Origin: Rhodoplanes sp963724735
Lineage (GTDB): Bacteria > Pseudomonadota > Alphaproteobacteria > Rhizobiales > Xanthobacteraceae
DNA: 64,000 nucleotides
Direction: 5' to 3'
Assembly: GCA_963724735.1 (NCBI GenBank)
Contig: CAVRVX010000037.1
Span: 1 to 64,000 of the forward strand
Below are positions 1-8,198 of this stretch, piece after piece. Every line of letters starts with the position of its first letter. Position 1 is the first letter of the stretch. Under the pieces are notes generated by a model that saw only the letters and a program-made list of their open reading frames with translations, was not told the origin of the DNA and ran no database searches. The translations under genes and the position numbers were made by a program.

Positions 1-651
1 TCCCGCCCGTCGCTGCGCGAGGCCCTCGACCAACTTCAAAAGCGTGGGCTGCTCGTGTCCAAGCGAGGCGGGACGACGGTCGCGCAATTCCTCGCGCCGC
101 TGTCCATGCCGTTAGCCGAGCTGTTCCGCGACAAGGCGCGGGTGACGGCGGACTATTTCGAGTACCGCTGCTTTGTGGAGGCGCAAGCCACCAAATTGGC
201 CGCCTTGCGGGCGACCGACCTCGACCGCAAGACCATCCACAACATCGTCGAGCGCATGAAGCAGGCCAATTCGCTGGAGGACCCCTTCAAGGAAGCCGAG
301 GCCGATGTCGACTTGCATGTCGCCGTGTATGAGGCTTCGCACAATGTCGTGCTGCTGCATGTTATGCGCGTGTTCGCCGAGCTTTTGCGCGAGGGGGTGT
401 TCTATAACCGCGACCAGCTGTACCGCCGGCATGGAACCCGCCCGCTCCTGCTCGAACAGCATCTCGCGATTGCCGACGCTGTGCTGAGCGGCGACGTCGA
501 TCGCGCCGCGCGCGTGTCCGACGAGCACATTCGCTACACCTTCAATACCGTCGAGGAAATCCGTCGCGACGAGGAGCGCCTGCAAGCATCGCTGCGACGT
601 TTGGAACGGTCCGACCTGTTATCGTCGCGCGACCGCAGCGGCCATTTCTGA
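1..651 (+). CDS. GntR-family transcriptional regulator, FCD domain (5' truncated by window edge)
   Basis: The reading frame is open from base 1, so the real start lies outside the window. The first codons (SRPSLREALDQLQKRGLL) are the recognition helix and wing of a GntR winged-helix domain. The rest is an all-helical FCD ligand-binding domain. Residues matching the FCD metal-site pattern are visible: Asp and His in DVDLHVAVYEASHN, His in LLEQHLAIADAV and His in SDEHIRYTFN. FCD regulators usually sense small carboxylates and control adjacent catabolic or transport genes. The only downstream candidate is a 38-codon remnant, so the target cannot be named. Confidence 0.9.
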   Translation, partial: SRPSLREALDQLQKRGLLVSKRGGTTVAQFLAPLSMPLAELFRDKARVTADYFEYRCFVEAQATKLAALRATDLDRKTIHNIVERMKQANSLEDPFKEAEADVDLHVAVYEASHNVVLLHVMRVFAELLREGVFYNRDQLYRRHGTRPLLLEQHLAIADAVLSGDVDRAARVSDEHIRYTFNTVEEIRRDEERLQASLRRLERSDLLSSRDRSGHF

Positions 652-768
652 ATGAGAAACACCACGAGAAAGCTGACGATTGTCGTCTTGGTGTTGATGA
701 CGAGCTGGTACGTTAACCAGCCGTTCTTTGTCGGCGGGCAGGACAAGCTGCCGCTGGTTCGTCGGTAG
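652..768 (+). pseudogene. Short ORF abutting the GntR gene, probable 5' remnant of a membrane protein
   Basis: An ATG follows the GntR stop directly (TGAATG). It opens 38 codons containing a hydrophobic stretch (LTIVVLVLMTSWYVNQPFF) and then a stop. This looks like the first transmembrane segment of a transporter cut off soon after its start, which would suit a gene co-transcribed with an FCD regulator. It could equally be a chance ORF. No family was recognised. Confidence 0.3.
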
Positions 769-1261
769 TCATACGCGACACTGGCTAGCCAGCATTGGTC
801 GGCTTGTGGCACTCTTCGGGCCAATTCGCTGCGCTGCAACGGCGCGTCCGCATCTGAGCGCAGACCGTCCGTGGCCCGGCTGGCATCGTCACGGCAGCTC
901 GTGGGAAGGGTTTCGGATGCCGGCCGATGACGGACGGGGCCGCGAACACCGAGGCTGGGGGCCGGCGTCCGAAAGCCTCCAAGGAACGAAACCGCGGGAA
1001 GTGGCACGCGGTCGTGCCGGGGGCGCTATGGGGATTTGAGCGCGGCAGAAGAGGCGCGTGATGGCGACCGACGCCATTGAACGCGTTGGTCGACGACGTT
1101 AGCGCGCATGAACAGGCCGCTGCGAGCGTAAGTATCCGACTTGAGCAATGAAGATCGGTGCACGAGTTGAGATCGCAAGCGTGCATTTGCGCGAGCGTCG
1201 CCGTGGCGGATCAACGACCGGCGAGAAAGATCGGTACTTTTGAATTTGTGACGTGGGGAAC
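769..1261. other. Non-coding stretch beside the IS91-like element; no gene seen
   Basis: No ORF here has recognisable protein character on either strand. Part may be the 3' non-coding end of the IS91-like element, because IS91 transposases are usually followed by untranslated sequence carrying the origin end. A GAAC tetranucleotide, the typical IS91-family target, occurs at 1258-1261 just beyond the transposase stop, but the true element end was not proven. Confidence 0.4.
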
Positions 1262-1265
1262 GTGA

Positions 1266-2483
1266 TCATGATGTATCGATCCTGATCGCGGTTGGCGGCG
1301 GCGGTCGGTATCGCGGCGTCGAGCCGCGCTTGAAGGTCTCGATAATGTTCATGCGACCGCCGCAACACGGGCAGGGGTGGGTTGGCTTGTCTGTCGCCGC
1401 GGCGCTATCGGGAGCCTGCTGCTTCTGCGCCGTTTGCGCAGGTGTCGCGGCAGCGATCAGCTCACGCGCCCGCGCGATGGTCTCGGTCTTGGTGCCGCTC
1501 GCCAGCAGCCCGCAGTGCCTGATCCGGTGGAACCCCTTCGGTAAGACGTGCATGAGGAAGCGGCGGATGAACTCGCCCGGCTCCAGCGTCATAGTCTTGT
1601 AGCGGCCGGGCCCCTTGATCCGGTAGTCCTTGTACCTGAACGTGACGCCGGTCGCGTCGGCGGCGATGAGGCGGCTGTTGGAGATCGCGACCCGGTGCGT
1701 GTAGCGCGACAGATAGGCCAGCACCTGCTCGGGCCCGGCGAACGGCCGCTTGCTATAGACGAACCACTTGGTCCGATGCAGCGGCGCGAGATAGGCCTTG
1801 AACGCGGCCTTGTCGGCGAGGTGGGCATGATCGCCGAAGAACTGCAGGCGGCCGGCGTCGTGCGCGGCGACCAGCATCTCCAGCATCAGGGGGCGGAACA
1901 GCCGCGACAGCACCTTGACCGGCAAGAGGTAGTTGGGACGGCAGCCGATCCAACGTGTGCCGTCGAGCGATATCCCGCCACCCGGCACGATCATGTGCAC
2001 GTGCGGGTGATGCGTCATCGCGGAGCCCCAGGTGTGGAGCACCGACGTGAAGCCGATCTTGACGCCCAGGCGCTTGGGATCGGCCGCAATCGTGCGCATT
2101 GTCTGCGACGAAGCCTTGAACAAGAGATCGTAGATGACGGCCTTGTTCTGGTAGGCGATGGCGGCGATCCGCACCGGCAACGTGAACACGACGTGGAAGT
2201 AAGGGACGGCCAGCAGCTCGGACTTGCGCTCCTCCATCCATGCGAGCGCCTGCGAGCCCTGGCACTTGGGACAATGCCGGTTGCGGCAACTGTTATAGGC
2301 GATCGCCGTGTGCGAGCAGTCCTCGCAGCGCATAACATGGCCGCCGAGAGCCGCCGTGCGGCAGCTCTCGATCGCCGACATCACCTTCAACTGGCCGAGG
2401 CTCACATGGCCAGCATTGGCTTTACGCCAAGCGGGCCCGTGGTCGCGGAAGATGTCCGCAACCTCCAGAACTGGACGGGCCAT
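1266..2483 (-). CDS. tnpA: IS91-family transposase (Y2, HUH endonuclease)
   Basis: This 405-residue rolling-circle transposase has an N-terminal zinc-binding region (CEDCSHTAIAYNSCRNRHCPKC) followed by the HUH metal motif in HPHVHMIVPGGG. The catalytic tyrosine region is AYLSRYTHRVAISN. A second CPCC zinc knuckle near the C-terminus precedes the IRIDTS ending, which I recall as usual for this group. Length and domain order are those of a complete IS91/IS801-type enzyme, so the element may still be active. It starts 12 bp after the stop of the tyrosine recombinase on the same strand, suggesting one transcript. Confidence 0.93.
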   Translation of the reverse strand: MARPVLEVADIFRDHGPAWRKANAGHVSLGQLKVMSAIESCRTAALGGHVMRCEDCSHTAIAYNSCRNRHCPKCQGSQALAWMEERKSELLAVPYFHVVFTLPVRIAAIAYQNKAVIYDLLFKASSQTMRTIAADPKRLGVKIGFTSVLHTWGSAMTHHPHVHMIVPGGGISLDGTRWIGCRPNYLLPVKVLSRLFRPLMLEMLVAAHDAGRLQFFGDHAHLADKAAFKAYLAPLHRTKWFVYSKRPFAGPEQVLAYLSRYTHRVAISNSRLIAADATGVTFRYKDYRIKGPGRYKTMTLEPGEFIRRFLMHVLPKGFHRIRHCGLLASGTKTETIARARELIAAATPAQTAQKQQAPDSAAATDKPTHPCPCCGGRMNIIETFKRGSTPRYRPPPPTAIRIDTS

Positions 2484-2495
2484 CAGCGCCGCGCG

Positions 2496-3371
2496 TTATG
2501 CGGGCGGCTCGTCCTTCTTGGGCTTGAGACTGAGATGCTCCAGCGGGCTCATAACCGCGCGGATGGTGTTGGTGGCGATGCGCGTGTAGAGCGCCGTCGT
2601 GTCGAGCTTCGCATGTCCGAGCAGAACTTGAATCACTCTGATGTCGGTGTTCTGCTCCAAAAGATGGGTTGCAAAACTATGCCGCAGCGTGTGCGGGGAC
2701 ACGCGCTTGGTGATCTCCGCCATGTTCGCTGCCGCATGGCAGGCCCGGTTGAGCTGGCGCGTCGACATGGGTTGGAGCGGATCGCGGCCTGGGAACAGCC
2801 AAGCCTTTGGCCGCGCAATGCGCCACCAGTCGCGCAAAAGTTCGAGCAACACAGGGGAGAGCATCGCGTGGCGATCCTTGCGGCCCTTGCCTTGCTCGAT
2901 CCGCAGCAGCATGCGCTCCGAGTCGATGTCGGACACCTTCAGCGCGGCGACCTCAGACACGCGCAGGCCCGCACCATAGGCGGCGCTGAACGCGGCCTTG
3001 TACTTGACGCCGGGGGCGGCCTCCAGAAAACGCGCCACCTCCTCGGGGCTCAGCACGACAGGAATCTTCCGCGGCTCCGCGACAAACGTCAGGTGCTTGA
3101 TGGCGTCGGCCCGATCGAGCGTCACGGTGAAAAAGAAGCGCAGCGCCGTGACCGTGAAGTTGATGCTCGGCGGGCGCACCCGGTTCTCGGTCAGGTGCAA
3201 CTGGAAAAGCCGCAAATCCTCGGCTGTCGCCGTGTCGGGCGATCGGCCAAGGAAGATCGTGAGGTTCTTGACGGCCCGGATGTAGTCCTTCTGCGTCTTC
3301 TCACCGAAGTGACGCAACGACATGTCTTCGATCATGCGCTGCCGCAGCGGGCTGATGCACTCATCGGTCAT
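2496..3371 (-). CDS. Tyrosine recombinase/integrase associated with the IS91-like element
   Basis: This 291-residue XerC/D-like recombinase has an N-terminal SAM-like core-binding domain (about residues 10-95) and a C-terminal catalytic domain. The catalytic set is complete: Arg in GLRVSEV, Lys in GKGRKDR, HxxR in HTLRHSFATHL, His in LLGHAKL and Tyr in ALYTRI. The gene lies directly upstream of the IS91 transposase, and a strong palindrome sits just 5' of its start. Its job in IS91-type transposition is not established. Resolution of products or target processing are guesses. Confidence 0.9.
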   Translation of the reverse strand: MTDECISPLRQRMIEDMSLRHFGEKTQKDYIRAVKNLTIFLGRSPDTATAEDLRLFQLHLTENRVRPPSINFTVTALRFFFTVTLDRADAIKHLTFVAEPRKIPVVLSPEEVARFLEAAPGVKYKAAFSAAYGAGLRVSEVAALKVSDIDSERMLLRIEQGKGRKDRHAMLSPVLLELLRDWWRIARPKAWLFPGRDPLQPMSTRQLNRACHAAANMAEITKRVSPHTLRHSFATHLLEQNTDIRVIQVLLGHAKLDTTALYTRIATNTIRAVMSPLEHLSLKPKKDEPPA

Positions 3372-3379
3372 GGGATACT

Positions 3380-3422
3380 CCTGTCTGAACCGAGGTTGTT
3401 GACCCCTCGATCTTCAGACAGG
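3380..3422. repeat. Long interrupted palindrome at the recombinase 5' end
   Basis: CCTGTCTGAA at 3380-3389 is mirrored by TTCAGACAGG at 3413-3422. Inside it CGAGG (3391-3395) pairs with CCTCG (3405-3409), giving a stem of about 15 pairs with a short loop. It lies 9 bp upstream of the recombinase start codon. It could be a recombination or terminus site of the IS91-like element, or a leader hairpin. Confidence 0.6.
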
Positions 3423-3626
3423 TCGATCCGTCCCGTTACCGCACTCCCCTCGATCCCAGACACCACCTTGCGCGCAGCGCTCTACCGCGCGAGCGGTTTC
3501 GTTCAGTGGCACGACTCGGACCTGCCGCGGTGTCCGCTTTCGCGGCGCTGTCGGGGGAATAGCGGACATCGAACGAGCAGGTCAGCCTAGGCCGATTGAT
3601 CAGTACACCGCTTCGGGACTGTGAGC
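3423..3626. other. Intergenic, with an 8-bp inverted repeat
   Basis: There is no gene. TGTCCGCT at 3531-3538 is repeated inverted as AGCGGACA at 3561-3568, a 22-bp-loop hairpin just past the 3' end of the caspase gene. It lacks a T-run, so a terminator role is uncertain. Confidence 0.35.
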
Positions 3627-5219
3627 CTAGTTCGCGCCCACGCTCTCGCGCAGCCTGATGACCTGCGGGCGAAGTCGTTCGCAGGCGAGTTCGCGCTCGA
3701 AACGGAGCACCTCGTCGCGCACCGGCAAGGCGCGCAGCCGCGCAAGTCTATCCTGGTCCCGCGTGCAGGGGTCGGCGCTCACGCGCGGTTCGTCGCTTGT
3801 CTGGCGCTGCTGAACCTGCTCCCGAGACTCAGCCTCGCCGCCATGCTGGATCGCCGTAGCGGGCCCGACCGGTGTCTTGTCGGCAGCCGCGGGAAGATCG
3901 CCGACGACGCTCTCGCGCAATCGCACCACTTGGGGGCGCAGCCGCTCACACCCAAGCTCGCGCTCAAGGCGAATGATGTCGTCGCGCACCGGATCAGCGC
4001 GCAGGCGCGTCAGTTTTTCTTGGTCCCGTTTGCACGGATCAGCAACGGCGGTCGGAGCGGGAGGTGGAATGATCTCCTGTGCCGGCTTGGGTTCGAGCTT
4101 TGCGCGCTGCTCGCTGGGCGGCGGTTTCTTCGGCGCCGAAGCGCTTTCATTGCGGGCTTGCGGCTCGCCCGCGGCGATAACCGGCGGCGACGATTTCCTG
4201 GGAGAGGAAGCGCTGTCGTTGCGGGCTGGCGGCTCGCCCGAGGCGATCACCGGCGGCAGGGCTTTTTCGGCTGTCTGGTTCAGCTTGGCGAGTTGCGCGC
4301 GAGCAAGGCCCGCATAGTAACCGGTGCTGTGCACCTGGAGAAACGACTCCCAAGCTTTCTGCGTGCCGACCCGTTCGGCGAACTCGTAGTCCCGTTGGAT
4401 ATCATATCGAGTTTCGACCGGGCCGGCCTTCGCCGGCTCTGCGGCTGGCGGCACCAGCGCGATCGTCGTCCCGCCGAGCGACCCGTAAACGAAAGGCTCC
4501 TGCCTGTTGCCGGTCTCCTTCATCACCTCGTCGCGGACGCGACCGAGAGCGATTCTGATGTCGAGCCCAGGTTCGACCAGATGTCGCACCAGCGCGGTCG
4601 TGAAGGGGCTGTTCGGCCCCGCGCCATCGAAGGACATGGAGCCCGCCTTCGCGGCGTAGGCGATCAGCGTATTGCCGGTGCTGGGTTCGACCGAGGCAAG
4701 GCCGCCCGTGACCGCCCGCGCAGCCAGGTTTCGTTGCATCCGCTTGATGAACGGATTATCGCGGCAGGCATCCAGGATGATCAGGCGCAATTGCTTGACC
4801 GGCTCCACCGCCAAAATGAGGCGTTCGAGCGCGATCGCCTCGTCGTCGGCGTCATAGTCGCTGCGCAGCTTCGCATCTACGGGGATGAGAAAATTGGAGC
4901 CCCGAACCTCGATGCCATGACCGGCGAAGTAGACCACCGCGATGTCGGCATCGCGCGCCGTGAACATGAAATCCCGAATCGTTCGCTTGAATTCGACCAC
5001 GCCGAGATCGGTGCGCGACTCGACCACGTCGAACCCGGCCTTGGTGAACAAGTTCGCCATCGCCTTCGCGTCGTTGACTGTGTTCGTCAGCGGCGAGGCG
5101 ATCTGGTAGGCGGCATTGCCTATTATGAGCGCAACCCGCTTTTCCGCCAAGGCGCTGTTCGCCGAAACGACGAGGAGCAGCAAGCCGGCGATGGCCGCGG
5201 AGAGAAGGCGACTTCGCAT
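3627..5219 (-). CDS. Exported caspase-family (peptidase C14) protein with duplicated C-terminal module
   Basis: The 530-residue protein starts with a signal peptide (about 1-25, ending SALA). The caspase/metacaspase p20 fold spans about 27-255. The catalytic dyad is intact: His101 in YFAGHGIE and Cys152 in LDACRDNPF. Such enzymes cleave after basic or acidic residues, but the specificity here is unknown. The second half is low complexity, with two copies of a PPVIA(S/A)GEP..ARN(D/E)SAS segment and two copies of a roughly 45-residue module (DPC.RDQ..L.RLR..PVRD...R.ERELxCERLRPQV.RLRESV). The cysteines of the modules may form disulfides in the periplasm. It lies 24 bp downstream of the DUF4399 gene, so the two are probably co-transcribed. 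Confidence 0.9.
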   Translation of the reverse strand: MRSRLLSAAIAGLLLLVVSANSALAEKRVALIIGNAAYQIASPLTNTVNDAKAMANLFTKAGFDVVESRTDLGVVEFKRTIRDFMFTARDADIAVVYFAGHGIEVRGSNFLIPVDAKLRSDYDADDEAIALERLILAVEPVKQLRLIILDACRDNPFIKRMQRNLAARAVTGGLASVEPSTGNTLIAYAAKAGSMSFDGAGPNSPFTTALVRHLVEPGLDIRIALGRVRDEVMKETGNRQEPFVYGSLGGTTIALVPPAAEPAKAGPVETRYDIQRDYEFAERVGTQKAWESFLQVHSTGYYAGLARAQLAKLNQTAEKALPPVIASGEPPARNDSASSPRKSSPPVIAAGEPQARNESASAPKKPPPSEQRAKLEPKPAQEIIPPPAPTAVADPCKRDQEKLTRLRADPVRDDIIRLERELGCERLRPQVVRLRESVVGDLPAAADKTPVGPATAIQHGGEAESREQVQQRQTSDEPRVSADPCTRDQDRLARLRALPVRDEVLRFERELACERLRPQVIRLRESVGAN

Positions 5220-5243
5220 GCTTGCCTCCCTGAGCTCCGATCG

Positions 5244-6140
5244 TCAGTGGTAACGTTTGCCCCTTCGCGCGGTTCGCGGGCGCGGCCTGCGGCCGGTTTC
5301 CGTCACCGTGACCTTGATGGGCTTCGACATGACCGGCGGGTCATGCGGAACGTGGTTCTCGTCGCCGAGCACAAGAAGCAGCGTGTGCTCGCCGAGCGGC
5401 AGCGTGACTTTGGCCTCGGTCTGGCCCGCCCCGAAGTGCAGATGGTTGAAGTCGTTGGGAATAGGCTGATCGGGCGGGGGCGCCGGTACGTCGATCAAAA
5501 GGTGGTGATGCCCGGTATTGGGTTTCGCCACCCCTGCCGGCGCGACGCCCATGTTGACAAGCCCGAACCGGATAACCGGGGTGCGCGAGACGTAGGCGCC
5601 GTTGGTCGGATACACGAAATAGACCTTCGCGTCTGCGGGCGAAGGATGTCGAGCCGCGGCCGGCGCCGGCGCAGAAGTCGTGGCCGACGGCGGGGCGGCC
5701 TCGGCAACCCGGACACGAATCCGGGGCGAGGCGAGAGGCGGCGAATGCGGAATGTGATCCTTGTCGGCGAACAGCAGTTGGAGCGTATGTTCGCCCGGGG
5801 TCAGGTTGACCTCGGCCTCGGTCTGTCCGGCGCCATAGTGCAAATGATTGAAATCATTCGGGATAGGTCGATTTAGCGGGGGCAGATCGGTATCGATCAG
5901 AAGATGATGGTGACCGGAATTCGCCCGGTCGGCGCCGGCCGGCGCGACGCCCATTCCACGCAGGCCGAAATGAATGGTCGTGTTGGTCGGGATCGTCGCG
6001 CCGTCCTTGAGGTCGACGAAATAAACGGCCGCGCCGGGCGGCGACGGCGTCGGTCCGCCGGACGCGCGATCCTGAGCCTGAACCGCTCCACAGGCCACGC
6101 CCCACAGCAAGACCGCCAACAGCATTTCGTATCGCAACAC
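5244..6140 (-). CDS. Exported protein with two DUF4399 domains
   Basis: The start is taken as GTG at 6138-6140 because GGAGG lies 8 nt upstream. An ATG at 6125 and an upstream GTG at 6164 are alternatives. A signal peptide (MLLAVLLWGVACGAVQAQ) leads into two homologous DUF4399 domains. Each has the pattern VYFV..KDG/TNGA..........FGL..MGVAPAG....NSGHHHLLID.......PIPNDFNHLH.GAGQTE..V.L.PGEHTL.L.....H.PH.PP. The His-rich HHHLLID and FNHLHFGAGQTE motifs suggest metal or ligand binding, but the family has no established function. An alanine/proline linker of about 25 residues joins the copies. It is the first gene of a likely two-gene unit with the caspase. Confidence 0.88.
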   Translation of the reverse strand: MLRYEMLLAVLLWGVACGAVQAQDRASGGPTPSPPGAAVYFVDLKDGATIPTNTTIHFGLRGMGVAPAGADRANSGHHHLLIDTDLPPLNRPIPNDFNHLHYGAGQTEAEVNLTPGEHTLQLLFADKDHIPHSPPLASPRIRVRVAEAAPPSATTSAPAPAAARHPSPADAKVYFVYPTNGAYVSRTPVIRFGLVNMGVAPAGVAKPNTGHHHLLIDVPAPPPDQPIPNDFNHLHFGAGQTEAKVTLPLGEHTLLLVLGDENHVPHDPPVMSKPIKVTVTETGRRPRPRTARRGKRYH

Positions 6141-6472
6141 GATCCGATCCTCCACCGAGTGCACTGCACCACCGTATTCGTACCGATCCTCTAATTCCCG
6201 GAGTAGCCCGTCAGATTGTTGGGCTCGCGGGCGCTACGATCGGTTGTGGTTAACGCTCCGCCGCTAAATGCGCACGAAAGATCGTTGTCCAACTTCCATC
6301 CCGTGCATAGGATGTCGCCGCAGACAGAGGCGCAGTTCAAAGAGCTTTGACATTCGTTGCCGCGCAAATTCGAGGGCATTCCCGCCATCGGCTGCGCTGC
6401 GCCACACCTGCGGCTCCTGAGCGCGCCTGTATGGACTTTGTCGCCTATCGGCGTGGGAACAGGAAGCAAAAA
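6141..6472. promoter_or_regulatory. Divergent intergenic region between DUF4399-caspase and pseudo-caspase genes
   Basis: These 332 bp separate the DUF4399 start (minus) from the pseudo-caspase start (plus), so promoters for both directions must lie here or upstream. No convincing operator or riboswitch was seen. The sequence is less GC-rich than its surroundings around 6180-6300. Confidence 0.4.
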
Positions 6473-8074
6473 ATGCAGTGGCGCCTTGTACTTCTCCTTA
6501 TTTTGATTATCGGCGCCGCGATCAGCCTCCGACCCGCGACCGCCCAGCAAGCTCCTGCGACCAAGCCAGCGAATTCCCGCGTCGCCCTGCTCATCGCCAA
6601 TTCGGCCTATCGCGACTCCGATGTGAAACTCGCCAATCCTATTCGAGACGCCCGCGCGCTCGCCGACGAACTGCAACGCAATGGCTTTGCCGTGACGCTC
6701 AAGGAGAACCTCGGCAAGGATGACATGCAACGCGCGATCGACGCCTTCGGCTCGACCATCACGCCAGGTGCGGTCGCTTTGTTTTTCTTCAGCGGGTTCG
6801 GGATCCAGGTCAACCGGCAGAACTATCTCATTCCGATCGACGCGAGGATCTGGGCCGAACGAGATACGCAGCGGTACGGTATCGGCCTTGAGAAGATCGT
6901 CGGGCTGATGCATGCGAAAGGCGCGAAGGCGCTGATCCTGATCGTCGATGCATCGCGCAAGAATCCGTTCGAGCAACGCTTCCGCAGCAGCCCTGCCGGC
7001 CTGTCGGCAACCTCCGTCCCGGAAGGCGCGCTCGCAATCAGCAGCGCCTCGCTCGACAAGGTGCATGACGACGCCGACAGCAATCCGAGCCTGTTCATGG
7101 GCGGATTGCTGAAGGAAATGCGGTCGCCGACGCCGGCCACGGCCGAGCAGGTTTTTCTGCGCACCCGAAACAGCGTGGCGCGCGCATCCAACGGTGATCG
7201 CGTGCCTTGGATTTCCTCGTCCTTGACCGAGGACTTCTACTTCAACCGGCCGACCGCCGAGGCGACCGCTCCGGCCGCCGAGCCGCAGCCCGCGCGCAGA
7301 GCCGAACCGCGCGCGGCCCAGGCGACGGCGGGATCAACGCAGCCTGCGGGAAAGATGCCGGGCGAGACGTTTCGTGATTGCCCCGAATGTCCGGAAATGG
7401 TCGTCATCCCCGCCGGCGAGTTCGACATGGGCTCCAACGACGCACCGATGGAAAAGCCGATCCGCCGCGTCATTATTTCCCAGCCGATCGCCATCGGCCG
7501 GCGCGAAGTCACTTTCGCCGAATGGGATCAATGCGTCGCGGCCGGCGCGTGCAAGTACCGGCCCGACGATCGCGGCTGGGGCCGCGGCGACCATCCGGTC
7601 GTCGATGTGAGCTGGGACGACGCGCAAACCTACTTGAACTGGCTCTCGCAGAAGACCGGGCAGCGTTATCGGTTGCCAACCGAAGCCGAATGGGAGTACG
7701 CGGCGCGCGGCGGCACGACATCGCCATTCTGGTGGGGCCGCGACAGCGGGAACGGGCTCGCGAACTGCGATGGATGCGGCGCGCCCGGCGGGGCCATGAA
7801 ATCCACGCCCGCCGGGGCCTTCCGACCGAACGCATTCGGGTTGTTCGACACCGCCGGCAATGCAGCGGAATGGGTGGAGGATTGCTGGAACGACACCTAT
7901 CGCGGCGCTCCGAAGGACGGCTCGGCCTGGACGACCGGCCAGTGCGCGCTTCGCGTCCTTCGCGGAGGCTCGTTTGGCAATAAAGCGGCCGCGATCCGCT
8001 CGGCTGCCCGCTTCCGTTACGACCGCGACGTCCGCTATTTCGCCAACGGCTTTCGCGCCGCGCGCGACCTGTGA
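6473..8074 (+). CDS. Exported pseudo-caspase fused to FGE/SUMF1-like domain
   Basis: The ATG at 6473 is preferred because AGGAA lies 7 nt upstream and a signal peptide (MQWRLVLLLILIIGAAISLR, cleavage near ATAQQ) follows. Residues 35-255 are a caspase-like fold clearly related to the neighbouring caspase, but both catalytic positions are changed: SGFG (Phe109) replaces AGHG, and DASRKNPF (Ser161) replaces DACRDNPF. After a Pro/Ala linker, residues 308-533 form a sulfatase-modifying-factor (FGE/PvdO/EgtB superfamily) domain, with MVVIPAGEFDMGS, RLPTEAEWEYAARGG, NAFGLFDTAGNAAEWVED and the RVLRGGSF...RSAARF end. The paired cysteines that FGE uses after the RGGS motif are absent. Both halves therefore look non-catalytic or altered, suggesting a binding or scaffold role. 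Confidence 0.9.
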   Translation: MQWRLVLLLILIIGAAISLRPATAQQAPATKPANSRVALLIANSAYRDSDVKLANPIRDARALADELQRNGFAVTLKENLGKDDMQRAIDAFGSTITPGAVALFFFSGFGIQVNRQNYLIPIDARIWAERDTQRYGIGLEKIVGLMHAKGAKALILIVDASRKNPFEQRFRSSPAGLSATSVPEGALAISSASLDKVHDDADSNPSLFMGGLLKEMRSPTPATAEQVFLRTRNSVARASNGDRVPWISSSLTEDFYFNRPTAEATAPAAEPQPARRAEPRAAQATAGSTQPAGKMPGETFRDCPECPEMVVIPAGEFDMGSNDAPMEKPIRRVIISQPIAIGRREVTFAEWDQCVAAGACKYRPDDRGWGRGDHPVVDVSWDDAQTYLNWLSQKTGQRYRLPTEAEWEYAARGGTTSPFWWGRDSGNGLANCDGCGAPGGAMKSTPAGAFRPNAFGLFDTAGNAAEWVEDCWNDTYRGAPKDGSAWTTGQCALRVLRGGSFGNKAAAIRSAARFRYDRDVRYFANGFRAARDL

Positions 8075-8198
8075 TCGAGTGGTCGTAGGCCGCCGCTCGC
8101 CCGCGCCGTGCCGCGCGTCGGGTTATGCGGGCGCGACAGCGATATTCGCTCGCGTCGAACGCTTGGCTCAGCTCGGCTTGGTCTGCTTGGCTTGAGGA

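Larger units (their letters stand above)
1262..3422 (-). mobile_element. IS91-like element with accessory tyrosine recombinase (ends approximate)
   Basis: Two same-strand genes 12 bp apart, a tyrosine recombinase then a Y2/HUH transposase, form a module repeatedly found in IS91-type elements of proteobacteria. IS91 elements lack terminal inverted repeats and target duplications, so boundaries are hard to see by eye. The left limit is set at the GAAC motif near the transposase end. The right limit is set at the palindrome just upstream of the recombinase. Both limits are estimates. Confidence 0.6.

Noticed and set aside
1548..3590. Open frame of 680 codons on the plus strand opposite the IS91 genes
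   Set aside because: It is antisense to two well-supported genes, and its product is Arg/His/Gln-rich with no fold, a GC-skew shadow.
3621..5876. 751-codon plus-strand frame opposite the caspase and DUF4399 genes
   Set aside because: The caspase and DUF4399 motifs are on the minus strand. This frame is their mirror shadow.
6191..7066. 291-codon minus-strand frame opposite the pseudo-caspase
   Set aside because: The caspase-like fold, signal peptide and FGE domain are on the plus strand, and no ribosome site or motif supports the opposite frame.
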